Positions 1-6,709 of a stretch of DNA of 64,000 bases are shown one piece after another. The position numbers and the translations under genes were made by a program. The stretch comes from a virus. Positions within the stretch are counted from its first letter, which is position 1. The number at the start of each line of letters is the position of its first letter. The notes beneath the pieces are model-generated. The model was given only the letters and a program-made list of their open reading frames with translations. It was not told the DNA's origin and ran no database searches. The stretch is taken from positions 117,040 to 181,039 of the IMG/VR virus record IMGVR_UViG_3300029922_000005; one strand, given 5' to 3'.

Positions 1-1021
1 CATCTTTAGCTTTCAATTTAGCATCTATTCTTTTTTTAATTATAATAGATCTCTTATCTGACAATTCTATATCTAAAGTTTTTGCATTTTCAAAATCATA
101 TTCAGTATAAAAATTTTCATTTTCAAAATTTAAATTATCTATAACATCTTTTGTTAATTCAATCCATCCATCAGAATTATTTTTTTTATCATTAAATACG
201 TCATATACTAATTTAATTTTAAGTTTAGACGTAACAACACTAGATCCAGATTTATAAATATTCATTTTTAGCATTTTATATAATAGATTTTTTGTTAGTT
301 CAACAACATCTGTATTGGATAATAAAAAACCATATTCTGGTAATTCAACAACACTATTTGTAATCCTATAATATTTTAATTCCGAATTAAATGATGGTAA
401 TCTTTTTTTCAATAATTCTGAATATAAAGGAAATAAATCTGGATTGAATGCTAATCGATCTAAATTTTTAGAACAACTAATAAATTGCATTTGCATTAAA
501 TCAATATTACCATCAGTCTCATATGTTATATCTCCTACAGTTTCTTTGTTAAATAATGAAGTATCACTTATTTTTTCACCACTAACTGTCATAAGTTCTA
601 TTTTTGATTTACAATTATTTGTTTGTTCAGCGTCAATTATACATAAAACACTTTTTCTTCTAATTGTTTTATCAATCTCATCTTCATTCAATGCAAATAA
701 ATGACCTCTATTTATAATTGCAGGAGAAGCCAACATTGACACAAGTAAATAATTATTATGCAATATATTTGGAGATTGAAATGGAATATCATCAATAAAA
801 ATATTATGTCTTAAACAATTACTAGAAATTTTTATTTTATAATCATATTCACCATTACTTTTCTGATATATATTTTTTTTTGCAAATATTAAATTATTAT
901 CAGTTTCATACTTTCCACCACTAATTTCATTCCATATCCATTTTTGTCCATTACTATCACAGTTAACAACACCATTACCTTCTAATTCCATTTTAAATAA
1001 AATGTTCTTTACTTTTTTCAT
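1..1021 (-). CDS. Cas7-like protein, type I-F2 (Cas7fv) family; 3' end off the window
   Basis: The frame is open for 340 codons from the ATG at 1021 to the left edge, so the C-terminus is missing. It matches the order of motifs I remember from Cas7fv (the RNA-binding backbone of the minimal type I-F2 Cascade): EGNGVVNCDS near residue 14, SSNCLRHNIF near 67, an LASPAIINRGHLF segment near 95, and DTSLFNKETVGDITYE followed by LMQMQFISCSKNLDR near 150-185. The equivalent Cas7fv motifs are GHGVVNW, SQNCIRHHLF, LIRGYV and STSFFSKTTFGDTEY with LQFIS..KKFDR. Family knowledge: Cas7fv polymerises along crRNA. It lies 66 bases downstream of the small-protein array and may share its transcript. Whether cas5, cas6 or an array lie further left cannot be seen. 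The family call is from memory and not searched. Confidence 0.72.
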   Translation of the reverse strand, partial: MKKVKNILFKMELEGNGVVNCDSNGQKWIWNEISGGKYETDNNLIFAKKNIYQKSNGEYDYKIKISSNCLRHNIFIDDIPFQSPNILHNNYLLVSMLASPAIINRGHLFALNEDEIDKTIRRKSVLCIIDAEQTNNCKSKIELMTVSGEKISDTSLFNKETVGDITYETDGNIDLMQMQFISCSKNLDRLAFNPDLFPLYSELLKKRLPSFNSELKYYRITNSVVELPEYGFLLSNTDVVELTKNLLYKMLKMNIYKSGSSVVTSKLKIKLVYDVFNDKKNNSDGWIELTKDVIDNLNFENENFYTEYDFENAKTLDIELSDKRSIIIKKRIDAKLKAKD

Positions 1022-1053
1022 ATTAAATAATTTTAAATTGTTTTTATAAAGTA

Positions 1054-1061
1054 CAAAAGTA
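1054..1061 (-). promoter_or_regulatory. Possible host-type -7 element upstream of the Cas7-like gene
   Basis: TACTTTTG fits the Bacteroidetes -7 element TAnnTTTG and lies 33 bases upstream of the Cas7-like start. No TTTG is present at the expected -33 spacing, so this is weak. Confidence 0.3.
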
Positions 1062-1086
1062 AAGTAAATATTTGGTATAACCTAAT

Positions 1087-1350
1087 TTAATTAAAAATAT
1101 TATTCAATTTTTTCAATTTAATTTTTCTAATCTCATTTTTTCTATAAAAATAAGTATATAAATATTCTTCATCACGTTTAAAAGATGAATAAGCATTTTT
1201 ATCATCAGATATCAAATACTGATAATCATCATCATAATTAATAATAAAATGAACAATATAATATCTATCTTTATGATATATTGAATATGATGTTGTTAAA
1301 TCTTTTTTACATAATAACTTATCTCCTACATTAAGATTCTGATTCTTCAT
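1087..1350 (-). CDS. Array protein 15 (last copy, next to the Cas7-like gene)
   Basis: 87 residues of the GDKLLCKKDL family; function unknown. It has the conserved N-terminus and a central YYIVHFI aromatic strand. Its C-terminal block is a variant, FYRKNEIRKIKLKKL, and ends in NNIFN rather than the usual EESES. It overlaps the preceding copy by 20 bases in another frame, which suggests coupled translation. It is the promoter-distal copy. Confidence 0.85.
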   Translation of the reverse strand: MKNQNLNVGDKLLCKKDLTTSYSIYHKDRYYIVHFIINYDDDYQYLISDDKNAYSSFKRDEEYLYTYFYRKNEIRKIKLKKLNNIFN

Positions 1351-1597
1351 AAATTTTTTCTAATTTAATTTTTCTTTCTTCTTGTTTAGTATAAAAATGT
1401 TCAGACATCTCTTTTATGCTAAATGAAAATGGTAATATTCTATCATTTTCATCATTAAAATAATAACAATATTCATAAGGACCGTATACTACCATAACAA
1501 TATAATAATTATCAACATATAAATATTTATTTGCTCCAACTAGAAGATTTTTTTTACATAATAATTTATCTTCATCATTAATATCCTGTTTCTTCAT
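1331..1597 (-). CDS. Array protein 14
   Basis: 88 residues; unknown function. It starts with the array consensus (NDEDKLLCKKN, slightly degenerate: GD became ED), has a YYIVMVVYGPYEYCYYF core and ends in FYTKQEERKIKLEKIYEE. It overlaps its neighbours by 20 bases on each side. The alternating charged and aromatic pattern suggests a small beta-rich (perhaps SH3-like) fold, which is inference only. Confidence 0.85.
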   Translation of the reverse strand: MKKQDINDEDKLLCKKNLLVGANKYLYVDNYYIVMVVYGPYEYCYYFNDENDRILPFSFSIKEMSEHFYTKQEERKIKLEKIYEESES

Positions 1598-1850
1598 AAA
1601 GTTTTTCTAATTTTATTTTTCTCTCCTCTTGTTTAGTATAAAAATGTTCATAAAAAAATCTAACGCTATATCTAAAAGAATAATATTTTTTTTTATCAAA
1701 TTCTATATAATAACAATAATCAGTATTATTGTCAAATAATTTAATATCATAAACAATATAATATTTATTTTTATTAAAACTTGCATATAATTCATTTAAA
1801 TTTTTTTTACACAATAACTTATCACCTACATTAAGATTCTGATTCTTCAT
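1578..1850 (-). CDS. Array protein 13
   Basis: 90 residues; unknown function. It has the NVGDKLLCKKNL start, a KYYIVYDIKLFDNNTDYCYY core and a FYTKQEERKIKLEKLYEE end. Its last codons (EETGY) are read in another frame from the same bases as the start of array protein 14. Confidence 0.85.
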   Translation of the reverse strand: MKNQNLNVGDKLLCKKNLNELYASFNKNKYYIVYDIKLFDNNTDYCYYIEFDKKKYYSFRYSVRFFYEHFYTKQEERKIKLEKLYEETGY

Positions 1851-2097
1851 AAAGTTTTTCTAATTTAATTTTTCTCTCTTCTTGTTTAGTATAAAAATGA
1901 TTTAGTAATTCATTTTTATTTAAAAAATATGGATATATTCCATTAGATTCATTAAATATACAGCAGGCAAAACCTTTAAATGAATCATTCAGAATTTTAT
2001 GATAAATATAATATTTACATTCTATAAAATGTGTACTATAATTAGCTATTAAATCTTTTTTACATAATATTTTATCACCTTCATTAAAATTATTCAT
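1831..2097 (-). CDS. Array protein 12 (MNNFN subtype)
   Basis: 88 residues; unknown function. It belongs to a second subtype with array protein 10: N-terminus MNNFNEGDKILCKKDL, a YYI.H strand, a CC pair near residue 46 and an ESN.I segment. The C-terminus is the standard FYTKQEERKIKLEKLYEE. Subtype copies alternate with ordinary ones (9/10, 11/12), which points to duplication of a two-gene unit. The overlap with the gene before it is 8 bases. Confidence 0.85.
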   Translation of the reverse strand: MNNFNEGDKILCKKDLIANYSTHFIECKYYIYHKILNDSFKGFACCIFNESNGIYPYFLNKNELLNHFYTKQEERKIKLEKLYEESES

Positions 2098-2341
2098 AAA
2101 GTTTTTCTAATTTGATTTTTCTTTCTTCTTGTTTAGTATAAAAATACTGATGTAAATATGATTCACTAAAAAATGGTAATATTGTATTGAATTCTGATCT
2201 TAAATCATAAAAATATTCACTATAATCAGTTGAAAAATTTTTAATATCATCTACATAATAATATTTATCTTTAATAAATATTTTATCAATCTCCTCTTTA
2301 CATAATAATCTATCTCCTACATTAATATTCTGTTTCTTCAT
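2090..2341 (-). CDS. Array protein 11
   Basis: 83 residues, the shortest copy; unknown function. It starts NVGDRLLCKEE, with a shortened region before KYYYVDDIKNF, and ends at FYTKQEERKIKLEKLYE. The missing tail residues reflect the shorter 8-base overlap with array protein 12. Confidence 0.85.
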   Translation of the reverse strand: MKKQNINVGDRLLCKEEIDKIFIKDKYYYVDDIKNFSTDYSEYFYDLRSEFNTILPFFSESYLHQYFYTKQEERKIKLEKLYE

Positions 2342-2588
2342 AAAGTTTTTCTAATTTTAATTTTCTAATCTCATTTTTCATAAAAAAATGACCAACTAAA
2401 TCATGTTCAGTTAAATAATATGAAAATATATTATTAGATTCACTTATATAACAGCAGTAAAAATCATTAAAAATACCACTAAACATATTATCATGAAAAA
2501 TATAATAATCACCTTCTATAATATGGTTACCATAATAAGTTAAATCCTTTTTACATAATATTTTATCACCATCATTAAAATTATTCAT
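2322..2588 (-). CDS. Array protein 10 (MNNFN subtype)
   Basis: 88 residues; unknown function. It is the closest relative of array protein 12 (MNNFNDGDKILCKKDL, CCYISESNNIF). Its C-terminal block is FFMKNEIRKLKLEKLYEE, a KNEIRK variant also seen in copies 3 and 15, so the C-terminal cassettes have been shuffled between copies. Confidence 0.85.
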   Translation of the reverse strand: MNNFNDGDKILCKKDLTYYGNHIIEGDYYIFHDNMFSGIFNDFYCCYISESNNIFSYYLTEHDLVGHFFMKNEIRKLKLEKLYEETEY

Positions 2589-2856
2589 AATTTTCTATTT
2601 TATCTAATTTTCTTTTTCTTTCTTCTTGTTTAGTATAAAAATATTCATATAAATCTTCTTCACCACAAAATAATATTAAATTATCATCATCATCAAATAA
2701 ATAATAATAATAAAAATCCACACCGCTTATAGTATTAGAAATAATATAAATTGATATCATAGCATAATATTTGTCTATTTTGAAATTTTTATTTATATTA
2801 ATTATATTATATTTACATAATAAATTATCTCCTACTTTAAGATTTTGATTCTTCAT
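2581..2856 (-). CDS. Array protein 9
   Basis: 91 residues; unknown function. It starts KVGDNLLCKYN, losing the usual KK pair after Cys, has a YYYYLFDDDDN acidic core and ends FYTKQEERKRKLDKIENYE. It overlaps copy 8 by 20 bases and copy 10 by 8 bases. Confidence 0.85.
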   Translation of the reverse strand: MKNQNLKVGDNLLCKYNIININKNFKIDKYYAMISIYIISNTISGVDFYYYYLFDDDDNLILFCGEEDLYEYFYTKQEERKRKLDKIENYE

Positions 2857-3112
2857 AAAGTTTTTCTAATTTGATTTTTCTTTCTTCTTGTTTAGTATAA
2901 AAATATTCACAAAATTCTCCGTAATATCTAAAATTAACAGGTTGATATTGTTCACATATAAGCATATAAATATAATCAGTATAATTATTATTAGTTGGAG
3001 TAATTTCACAAACATAATAATATTCAAATTCAATAAGATATGTACTTTCTGAATTAAAAAGATTTTTTTTGCATAATAATTTATCTCCTACATTAATATT
3101 CTGCTTCTTCAT
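2837..3112 (-). CDS. Array protein 8
   Basis: 91 residues; unknown function. It has the consensus NVGDKLLCKKNL start, an EYYYVCEITPTNNNYTDYIY core and a FYTKQEERKIKLEKLYEE end. It overlaps both neighbours by 20 bases. Confidence 0.85.
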   Translation of the reverse strand: MKKQNINVGDKLLCKKNLFNSESTYLIEFEYYYVCEITPTNNNYTDYIYMLICEQYQPVNFRYYGEFCEYFYTKQEERKIKLEKLYEESKS

Positions 3113-3362
3113 AAAGTTTTTCTAATTTAATTTTTCTTTCTTCTTGTTTAGTATAAAAATATTTACAAAATTCTTTTTCATCACAACATACCAATGATTC
3201 GAAATCGTCTAAATAATAGAAATAATAATCTTTACGAGCTACATTAATAATATCAATATATTTAATATAATAATATTTACCTTTTATAATATATGTAGAA
3301 TTTGATAAAAAACTAATCTTACATAATAACTTATCTCCAATATTAATATTCTGCTTCTTCAT
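3093..3362 (-). CDS. Array protein 7
   Basis: 89 residues; unknown function. It starts NIGDKLLCKIS, with a KYYYIKYIDIINVARKDYYF core and the consensus C-terminal block followed by EEAEY. Both junctions have the 20-base overlap. Confidence 0.85.
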   Translation of the reverse strand: MKKQNINIGDKLLCKISFLSNSTYIIKGKYYYIKYIDIINVARKDYYFYYLDDFESLVCCDEKEFCKYFYTKQEERKIKLEKLYEEAEY

Positions 3363-3627
3363 TTTTTAATTTTTCTAATTTAATTTTTCGTACTTCATTT
3401 TTAGTATAAAAATAATCATCAAATTCTTCTATATAATAGAAATCTTTATTGGTATCATCTATTATATTATATTTATAATAAAGTACATCAATGTCAGCAC
3501 TCAAAAGTACATCAAAGTCAGCACTCAAAATTATATATTCTACACCTTTCGTTAATGTCAGATATGATTTATTAACATCAATTTTACACAATAATTTATC
3601 TCCTATATTAAAATTTTGATTCTTCAT
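3343..3627 (-). CDS. Array protein 6 (start moved to 3627)
   Basis: 94 residues; unknown function. The reading frame is open further upstream (to 3705), but the family start MKNQNFNIGDKLLCK and the conserved 20-base overlap both place the real ATG at 3627. Its core contains an in-frame direct duplication of 24 bases (3480-3533; protein LLSADFDV/LLSADIDV), evidence of recent slippage inside a copy. The C-terminal block is FYTKNEVRKIKLEKL. Confidence 0.82.
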   Translation of the reverse strand: MKNQNFNIGDKLLCKIDVNKSYLTLTKGVEYIILSADFDVLLSADIDVLYYKYNIIDDTNKDFYYIEEFDDYFYTKNEVRKIKLEKLKNEEAEY

Positions 3628-3895
3628 GAAGTTTTTGTAATTTAATTTTTCTAGTTTCGTTTTTTGTGTAAAAATAAGTATAAATATCTTCATATGAACA
3701 AACAATATTCATTTTTTCATTTCCTATGGTCATATAATAATATGCATTATCAATATTAAAAAATTTATTATCAATATTAAAAAATTTAATATCATAAACA
3801 GTATAACATGAATTTAGTATATAATATTCAAAATTTGGATGAAATATACGTTTACATATTAATTCATCTCCTATATTAAGATTCTGTTCCTTCAT
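3608..3895 (-). CDS. Array protein 5
   Basis: 95 residues; unknown function. It starts NIGDELICKRI. Its centre holds a short tandem duplication (KFFNIDN twice; bases about 3755-3790). The C-terminal block is FYTKNETRKIKLQKLHEE. It overlaps both neighbours by 20 bases. Confidence 0.85.
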   Translation of the reverse strand: MKEQNLNIGDELICKRIFHPNFEYYILNSCYTVYDIKFFNIDNKFFNIDNAYYYMTIGNEKMNIVCSYEDIYTYFYTKNETRKIKLQKLHEESKF

Positions 3896-4145
3896 TACCC
3901 AACTTTTTTAATTTAATATTCCTAACTTCCTTCTCAGTGTAAAAAAATTCATAAATATCTTTTTCATACTGAACTTCTACCTTTACATTATTATCATCAA
4001 TTATATAAATAAAAGTATAATATTCAGTCTCAAATAAACTATCACTTATAATATATTCGTTCCCTTTATGAATAGATATCTTATGATGAATATAATCTTT
4101 TTTGCATAATAATTTATCTCCTACTTTAAAATTATGATCCTTCAT
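3876..4145 (-). CDS. Array protein 4
   Basis: 89 residues; unknown function. It starts KVGDKLLCKKDY and ends FYTEKEVRNIKLKKLGNEG. The core has YIISDSLFETEYYTFIYII. It overlaps the previous gene by 14 bases, an exception among the junctions. Confidence 0.85.
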   Translation of the reverse strand: MKDHNFKVGDKLLCKKDYIHHKISIHKGNEYIISDSLFETEYYTFIYIIDDNNVKVEVQYEKDIYEFFYTEKEVRNIKLKKLGNEGTES

Positions 4146-4425
4146 TTATTTCATTTAATTTCATGCTTCTAATTTCATTTTTAGTATAAAAATAAGTATA
4201 TAAATATCTTTCCATCCAAAATGAATATCGTTCATTATTATCATCAATTATATAATAAAAATATTCATTATAATCCACAAAAATATCATTAATTAATCTA
4301 ATTTCATCAACAACATAATATTTACCTTTTTTAAAAAATAATAATGAAGTATTATTAGATACCAATGATTTTAAATCATTTTTGCATAATAATTTATCTC
4401 CAATATTAAGATTCTGTTTATCCAT
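4132..4425 (-). CDS. Array protein 3
   Basis: 97 residues; unknown function. It starts NIGDKLLCKNDL and has an extra ~8 residues before KYYVVDEIRL. It ends with FYTKNEIRSMKLNEINEGS, diverged from the consensus. It overlaps copy 2 by 8 bases. Confidence 0.85.
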   Translation of the reverse strand: MDKQNLNIGDKLLCKNDLKSLVSNNTSLLFFKKGKYYVVDEIRLINDIFVDYNEYFYYIIDDNNERYSFWMERYLYTYFYTKNEIRSMKLNEINEGS

Positions 4426-4741
4426 TTATTTTCTGCAATTTCTTATTTCTTAATTCTTTTTTTTCATAAAAATAATCATGAAAAAAACTTTCAGACCAAA
4501 ATGAACATGATTTATTCATTTCTCCATTTATATAATAAATATAATCATCTTGTCCAAATATATGATCACATGTATTCTTATAAGCATATTTATCATCTAT
4601 TATTTTTATATCAACAATAGAATAATATTTATCTTTTATAAAATGAGAAAATATTATTAATTTATCATCACTAATTAAATTTTGAAATAAATCTTTTTTA
4701 CATAATAACTTATCTCCTAAATTAATATTCTTTTTCGTCAT
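4418..4741 (-). CDS. Array protein 2 (longest copy)
   Basis: 107 residues; unknown function. It starts NLGDKLLCKKDL, carries inserted segments before KYYSIVDIKII and around residue 60, and ends FYEKKELRNKKLQKING. Together with copy 3 it is the most divergent, consistent with the promoter-proximal end being the oldest part of the array. Confidence 0.85.
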   Translation of the reverse strand: MTKKNINLGDKLLCKKDLFQNLISDDKLIIFSHFIKDKYYSIVDIKIIDDKYAYKNTCDHIFGQDDYIYYINGEMNKSCSFWSESFFHDYFYEKKELRNKKLQKING

Positions 4742-4988
4742 TTTTTAATTTGTTTAATTTTATTTTTCTTTCTTCTTGTTTAGTATAAAAAACATCATAA
4801 AAATCAACTTTACGTAGATATAATAAATTTTTGCTATTTTTTTCTTTTAATGAATAAAAATTACTACTATAAAATATGTTAGTATTAACTATTTCATATT
4901 CTCTATCTTTATAAAAAACTTCAGTATAATTATAATAACTATTTTTGCATAATAATTTATCTCCAATATTAATATTCTGTTTATCCAT
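4722..4988 (-). CDS. Array protein 1 (first, promoter-proximal copy)
   Basis: 88 residues; unknown function. It starts NIGDKLLCKNS and ends FYTKQEERKIKLNKLKNDE. It is the first intact gene of the array. Its start overlaps a decayed earlier copy by 8 bases, in the same geometry as the live junctions, so the array once extended further. Confidence 0.85.
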   Translation of the reverse strand: MDKQNINIGDKLLCKNSYYNYTEVFYKDREYEIVNTNIFYSSNFYSLKEKNSKNLLYLRKVDFYDVFYTKQEERKIKLNKLKNDEKEY

Positions 4989-5043
4989 AAAGTGGTTCTA
5001 ATTTTATTTTTCTATCATGAACTGTTGCTAATGTAAAGTAATT
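4981..5043 (-). pseudogene. Decayed 16th array copy (C-terminal remnant)
   Basis: In frame and ending TAA at 4981, the minus strand reads NYFTLATVHDRKIKLEPLYG, alignable to the array C-terminus YFYTKQEERKIKLEKLYEE. A TAG stop lies immediately upstream and no start is left. The 8-base overlap with array protein 1 matches live junctions. Between it and 5172 I see nothing. Confidence 0.65.
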
Positions 5044-5171
5044 CTAAACTAATTTCATTGTTTTTCACCGAAATTAGAAACTCTGACTCCAACTGTATTC
5101 AATTTTCCATTCAATATCAAATATAATCATTTTATTCCGTATTATATGTATTTTTTAAATTTTTCTTTCAT

Positions 5172-5300
5172 CTATTCATATTTTAATCTGTAACATTTAC
5201 CACCACTCTTAAATTCTATAACATCAAATCCAATATAAGTCCTTTCATTCACTGGAATAACCTTCTTTTTAGATCTTTTAATAGTCTTAATATCCTTCAT
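5172..5300 (-). CDS. Small basic protein, unknown (42 aa)
   Basis: 42 residues (starts MKDIKTIKRSKKK, ends KCYRLKYE). The ATG at 5300 shares its A with the stop of the gene upstream (TAATG), so the two are translationally coupled. A Lys/Arg-rich N-terminus and a short GGKCYRL strand are all that can be seen. No function assigned. Confidence 0.6.
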   Translation of the reverse strand: MKDIKTIKRSKKKVIPVNERTYIGFDVIEFKSGGKCYRLKYE

Positions 5301-5458
5301 TAAATTTTTAATTTTTCAATTATTATCTTCTCAATATATCCAGAATAATTCTCAATCTCATTCTGCTCACAATATCTAACAAACATATCATAAACCCTTG
5401 GATCTATCGAAAATGAAATCTTCTTCCTTTTTTGATCATCAGGTATCTTTTTCCGCAT
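5300..5458 (-). CDS. Small ribbon-helix-helix-like protein (52 aa)
   Basis: 52 residues. A basic N-terminus is followed by KKISFSIDPRVYDMF, which looks like the beta-strand plus first helix of a ribbon-helix-helix DNA-binding protein, then SGYIEKIIIEKL as the second helix. It is probably a small transcriptional regulator. It is coupled to the 42-residue gene downstream and diverges from the plus-strand RHH gene at 5593, so it may act on the shared intergenic region. Confidence 0.65.
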   Translation of the reverse strand: MRKKIPDDQKRKKISFSIDPRVYDMFVRYCEQNEIENYSGYIEKIIIEKLKI

Positions 5459-5558
5459 AATATAATTTTTATCTATTATATGAAAAATAATTTAAAAAGT
5501 TATTTTAAATTTTATATAGTAAGATTTTAGTAAAAATATAGCAATTTACGACCTTAAG

Positions 5559-5580
5559 TTATTTATATATAGAAGAAAAA
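5559..5580 (+). promoter_or_regulatory. Candidate phage promoter (TTATTTATATATAG + purines)
   Basis: The motif TTATTTATATATAGAAGAAA sits 13-34 bases upstream of the ATG at 5593 and matches the motif found ahead of many other genes in the window. Confidence 0.45.
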
Positions 5581-5592
5581 TAACTAAAATAT

Positions 5593-5775
5593 ATGAAATC
5601 ACCAAAGAAAAATAGAAAATTGTCGATATCTATATCACTAGACGTTAATATTATTAAACAAATAGATGATAATTTTACAAATAAATCAAAATTTTTAGAA
5701 TATAGCATAATAGAAGAACTCTGTAAAGATCTAAAATTTAAAGATGAACTAAAAAATAAACATATTATACTATGA
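5593..5775 (+). CDS. Small ribbon-helix-helix-like protein (60 aa)
   Basis: 60 residues. RKLSISISLDVNIIKQI resembles the strand-helix of RHH repressors, followed by NKSKFLEYSIIEEL as the second helix, the same layout as the small gene at 5300-5458. Its stop overlaps the start of the GIY-YIG nuclease gene (ATGA), so it may regulate or simply be coupled to it. Confidence 0.65.
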   Translation: MKSPKKNRKLSISISLDVNIIKQIDDNFTNKSKFLEYSIIEELCKDLKFKDELKNKHIIL

Positions 5776-6672
5776 AATTAAAATGGACTTATGAAAAATG
5801 TAAAGAAGAAGCTTTGAAATATAATACAAGAGGTAGCTTTAGTTTAAATTCTGGCTCTGCGTATTTCGCATCTGCAAAAAATAAATGGTTAGACGATATT
5901 TGTTCACATATGATTAAATTAAAACATCATGAAGATTATTGGACAAAAGAAATATGTTTAGAACTAGCATTAAAATGTAAAAATAGAAAAGAATTTGGTG
6001 AAAAATATTATGCTGCTCATAACGTTTCTATAAAAAATAACTGGATAGATGAAATTTGTTCTCATATGATACAACCTAACGATTTTTTAAGATGTATATA
6101 TTCTTATGAATTTAGTGATAAGAATGTATATGTTGGCTTGACATATAATTTAAAAAATAGAAATAGTAGACATTTCAATGAATATAATAATAGTATTGTA
6201 TATAAATATTTTAAAGAATTTAAATTAAATCCAACACTTATTCAATTAACAGATTATTTAAATATTAGTGATGCAAAAATTATGGAAGAAACACATTTAG
6301 AAATATATAAAAAAAAATGGTTGGATTATTTTAAATACAGCGAAAACAGGAAGTTTAGGAGGAATTACTTTAATATGGACAAAAGAAAAATGTCAAGAAG
6401 TTGCATTACAATGCAAAACTAAAAGTGAATTTTACTTAAAATATGCAAGTGCTGCTGGATCAGCATTAAAAAATGGTTGGATTGATGATATATGTTCACA
6501 CATGGAAAATAAAACAAAACCTAAAGGTTATTGGAATTATGAAAATTGTTTGAATGAAACAATAAAAATAAATAATAAAAAATTATTAAATAGTTCTGGC
6601 GCTTATAAATCAATGATTAGAAATAATTGGAAAGATAAGATTTATGATTATATGAATTGGAATAAACAATAA
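5772..6672 (+). pseudogene. GIY-YIG homing endonuclease, frameshifted
   Basis: Frame 1 encodes 216 residues: two NWxxE-type repeats (KWTYEKCKEEALKY, YWTKEICLELALKC; each ending DDICSHM or DEICSHM), then a GIY-YIG nuclease core (IYSYEFSDKNVYVGLTYNLKNR near residue 115). After the run of nine A at 6309-6317 the family sequence continues in another frame as GWIILNTAKTGSLGG followed by two more repeats, to a TAA at 6672. One extra A (A9 for A8) explains the break. It may be a real null mutation, a sequencing error in a homopolymer, or slippage. Such enzymes spread by cutting alleles that lack them. Confidence 0.75.
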
Positions 6673-6709
6673 TAATATTTTTATATACAATAAATAAAAT
6701 TACAATTAA

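Larger units (their letters stand above)
1087..4988 (-). repeat. Tandem array of 15 paralogous small-protein genes
   Basis: Fifteen genes of 83-107 codons follow head to tail with a period of about 250 bases. Each junction carries a conserved ~55-base segment that encodes the C-terminal FYTKQEERKIKLEKLYEE of one gene and, in another frame, the MKNQN..VGDKLLCKK start of the next. Overlaps are 20 bases at eleven junctions, 8 at three and 14 at one. Central regions diverge strongly, so the copies are old or selected to differ. The unit is protein-coding and is not a CRISPR repeat. Confidence 0.95.

Noticed and set aside
444-704. Plus-strand ORF of 86 codons
   Set aside because: It lies antisense within the Cas7-like gene, which is open over 340 codons with family motifs; the ORF has no upstream signals.
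1087-4988. A CRISPR array, suggested by ~55-base direct repeats every ~250 bases next to a Cas7-like gene
   Set aside because: The repeats are parts of overlapping open reading frames, spacers are ~200 bases and coding, and unit length varies with the proteins.
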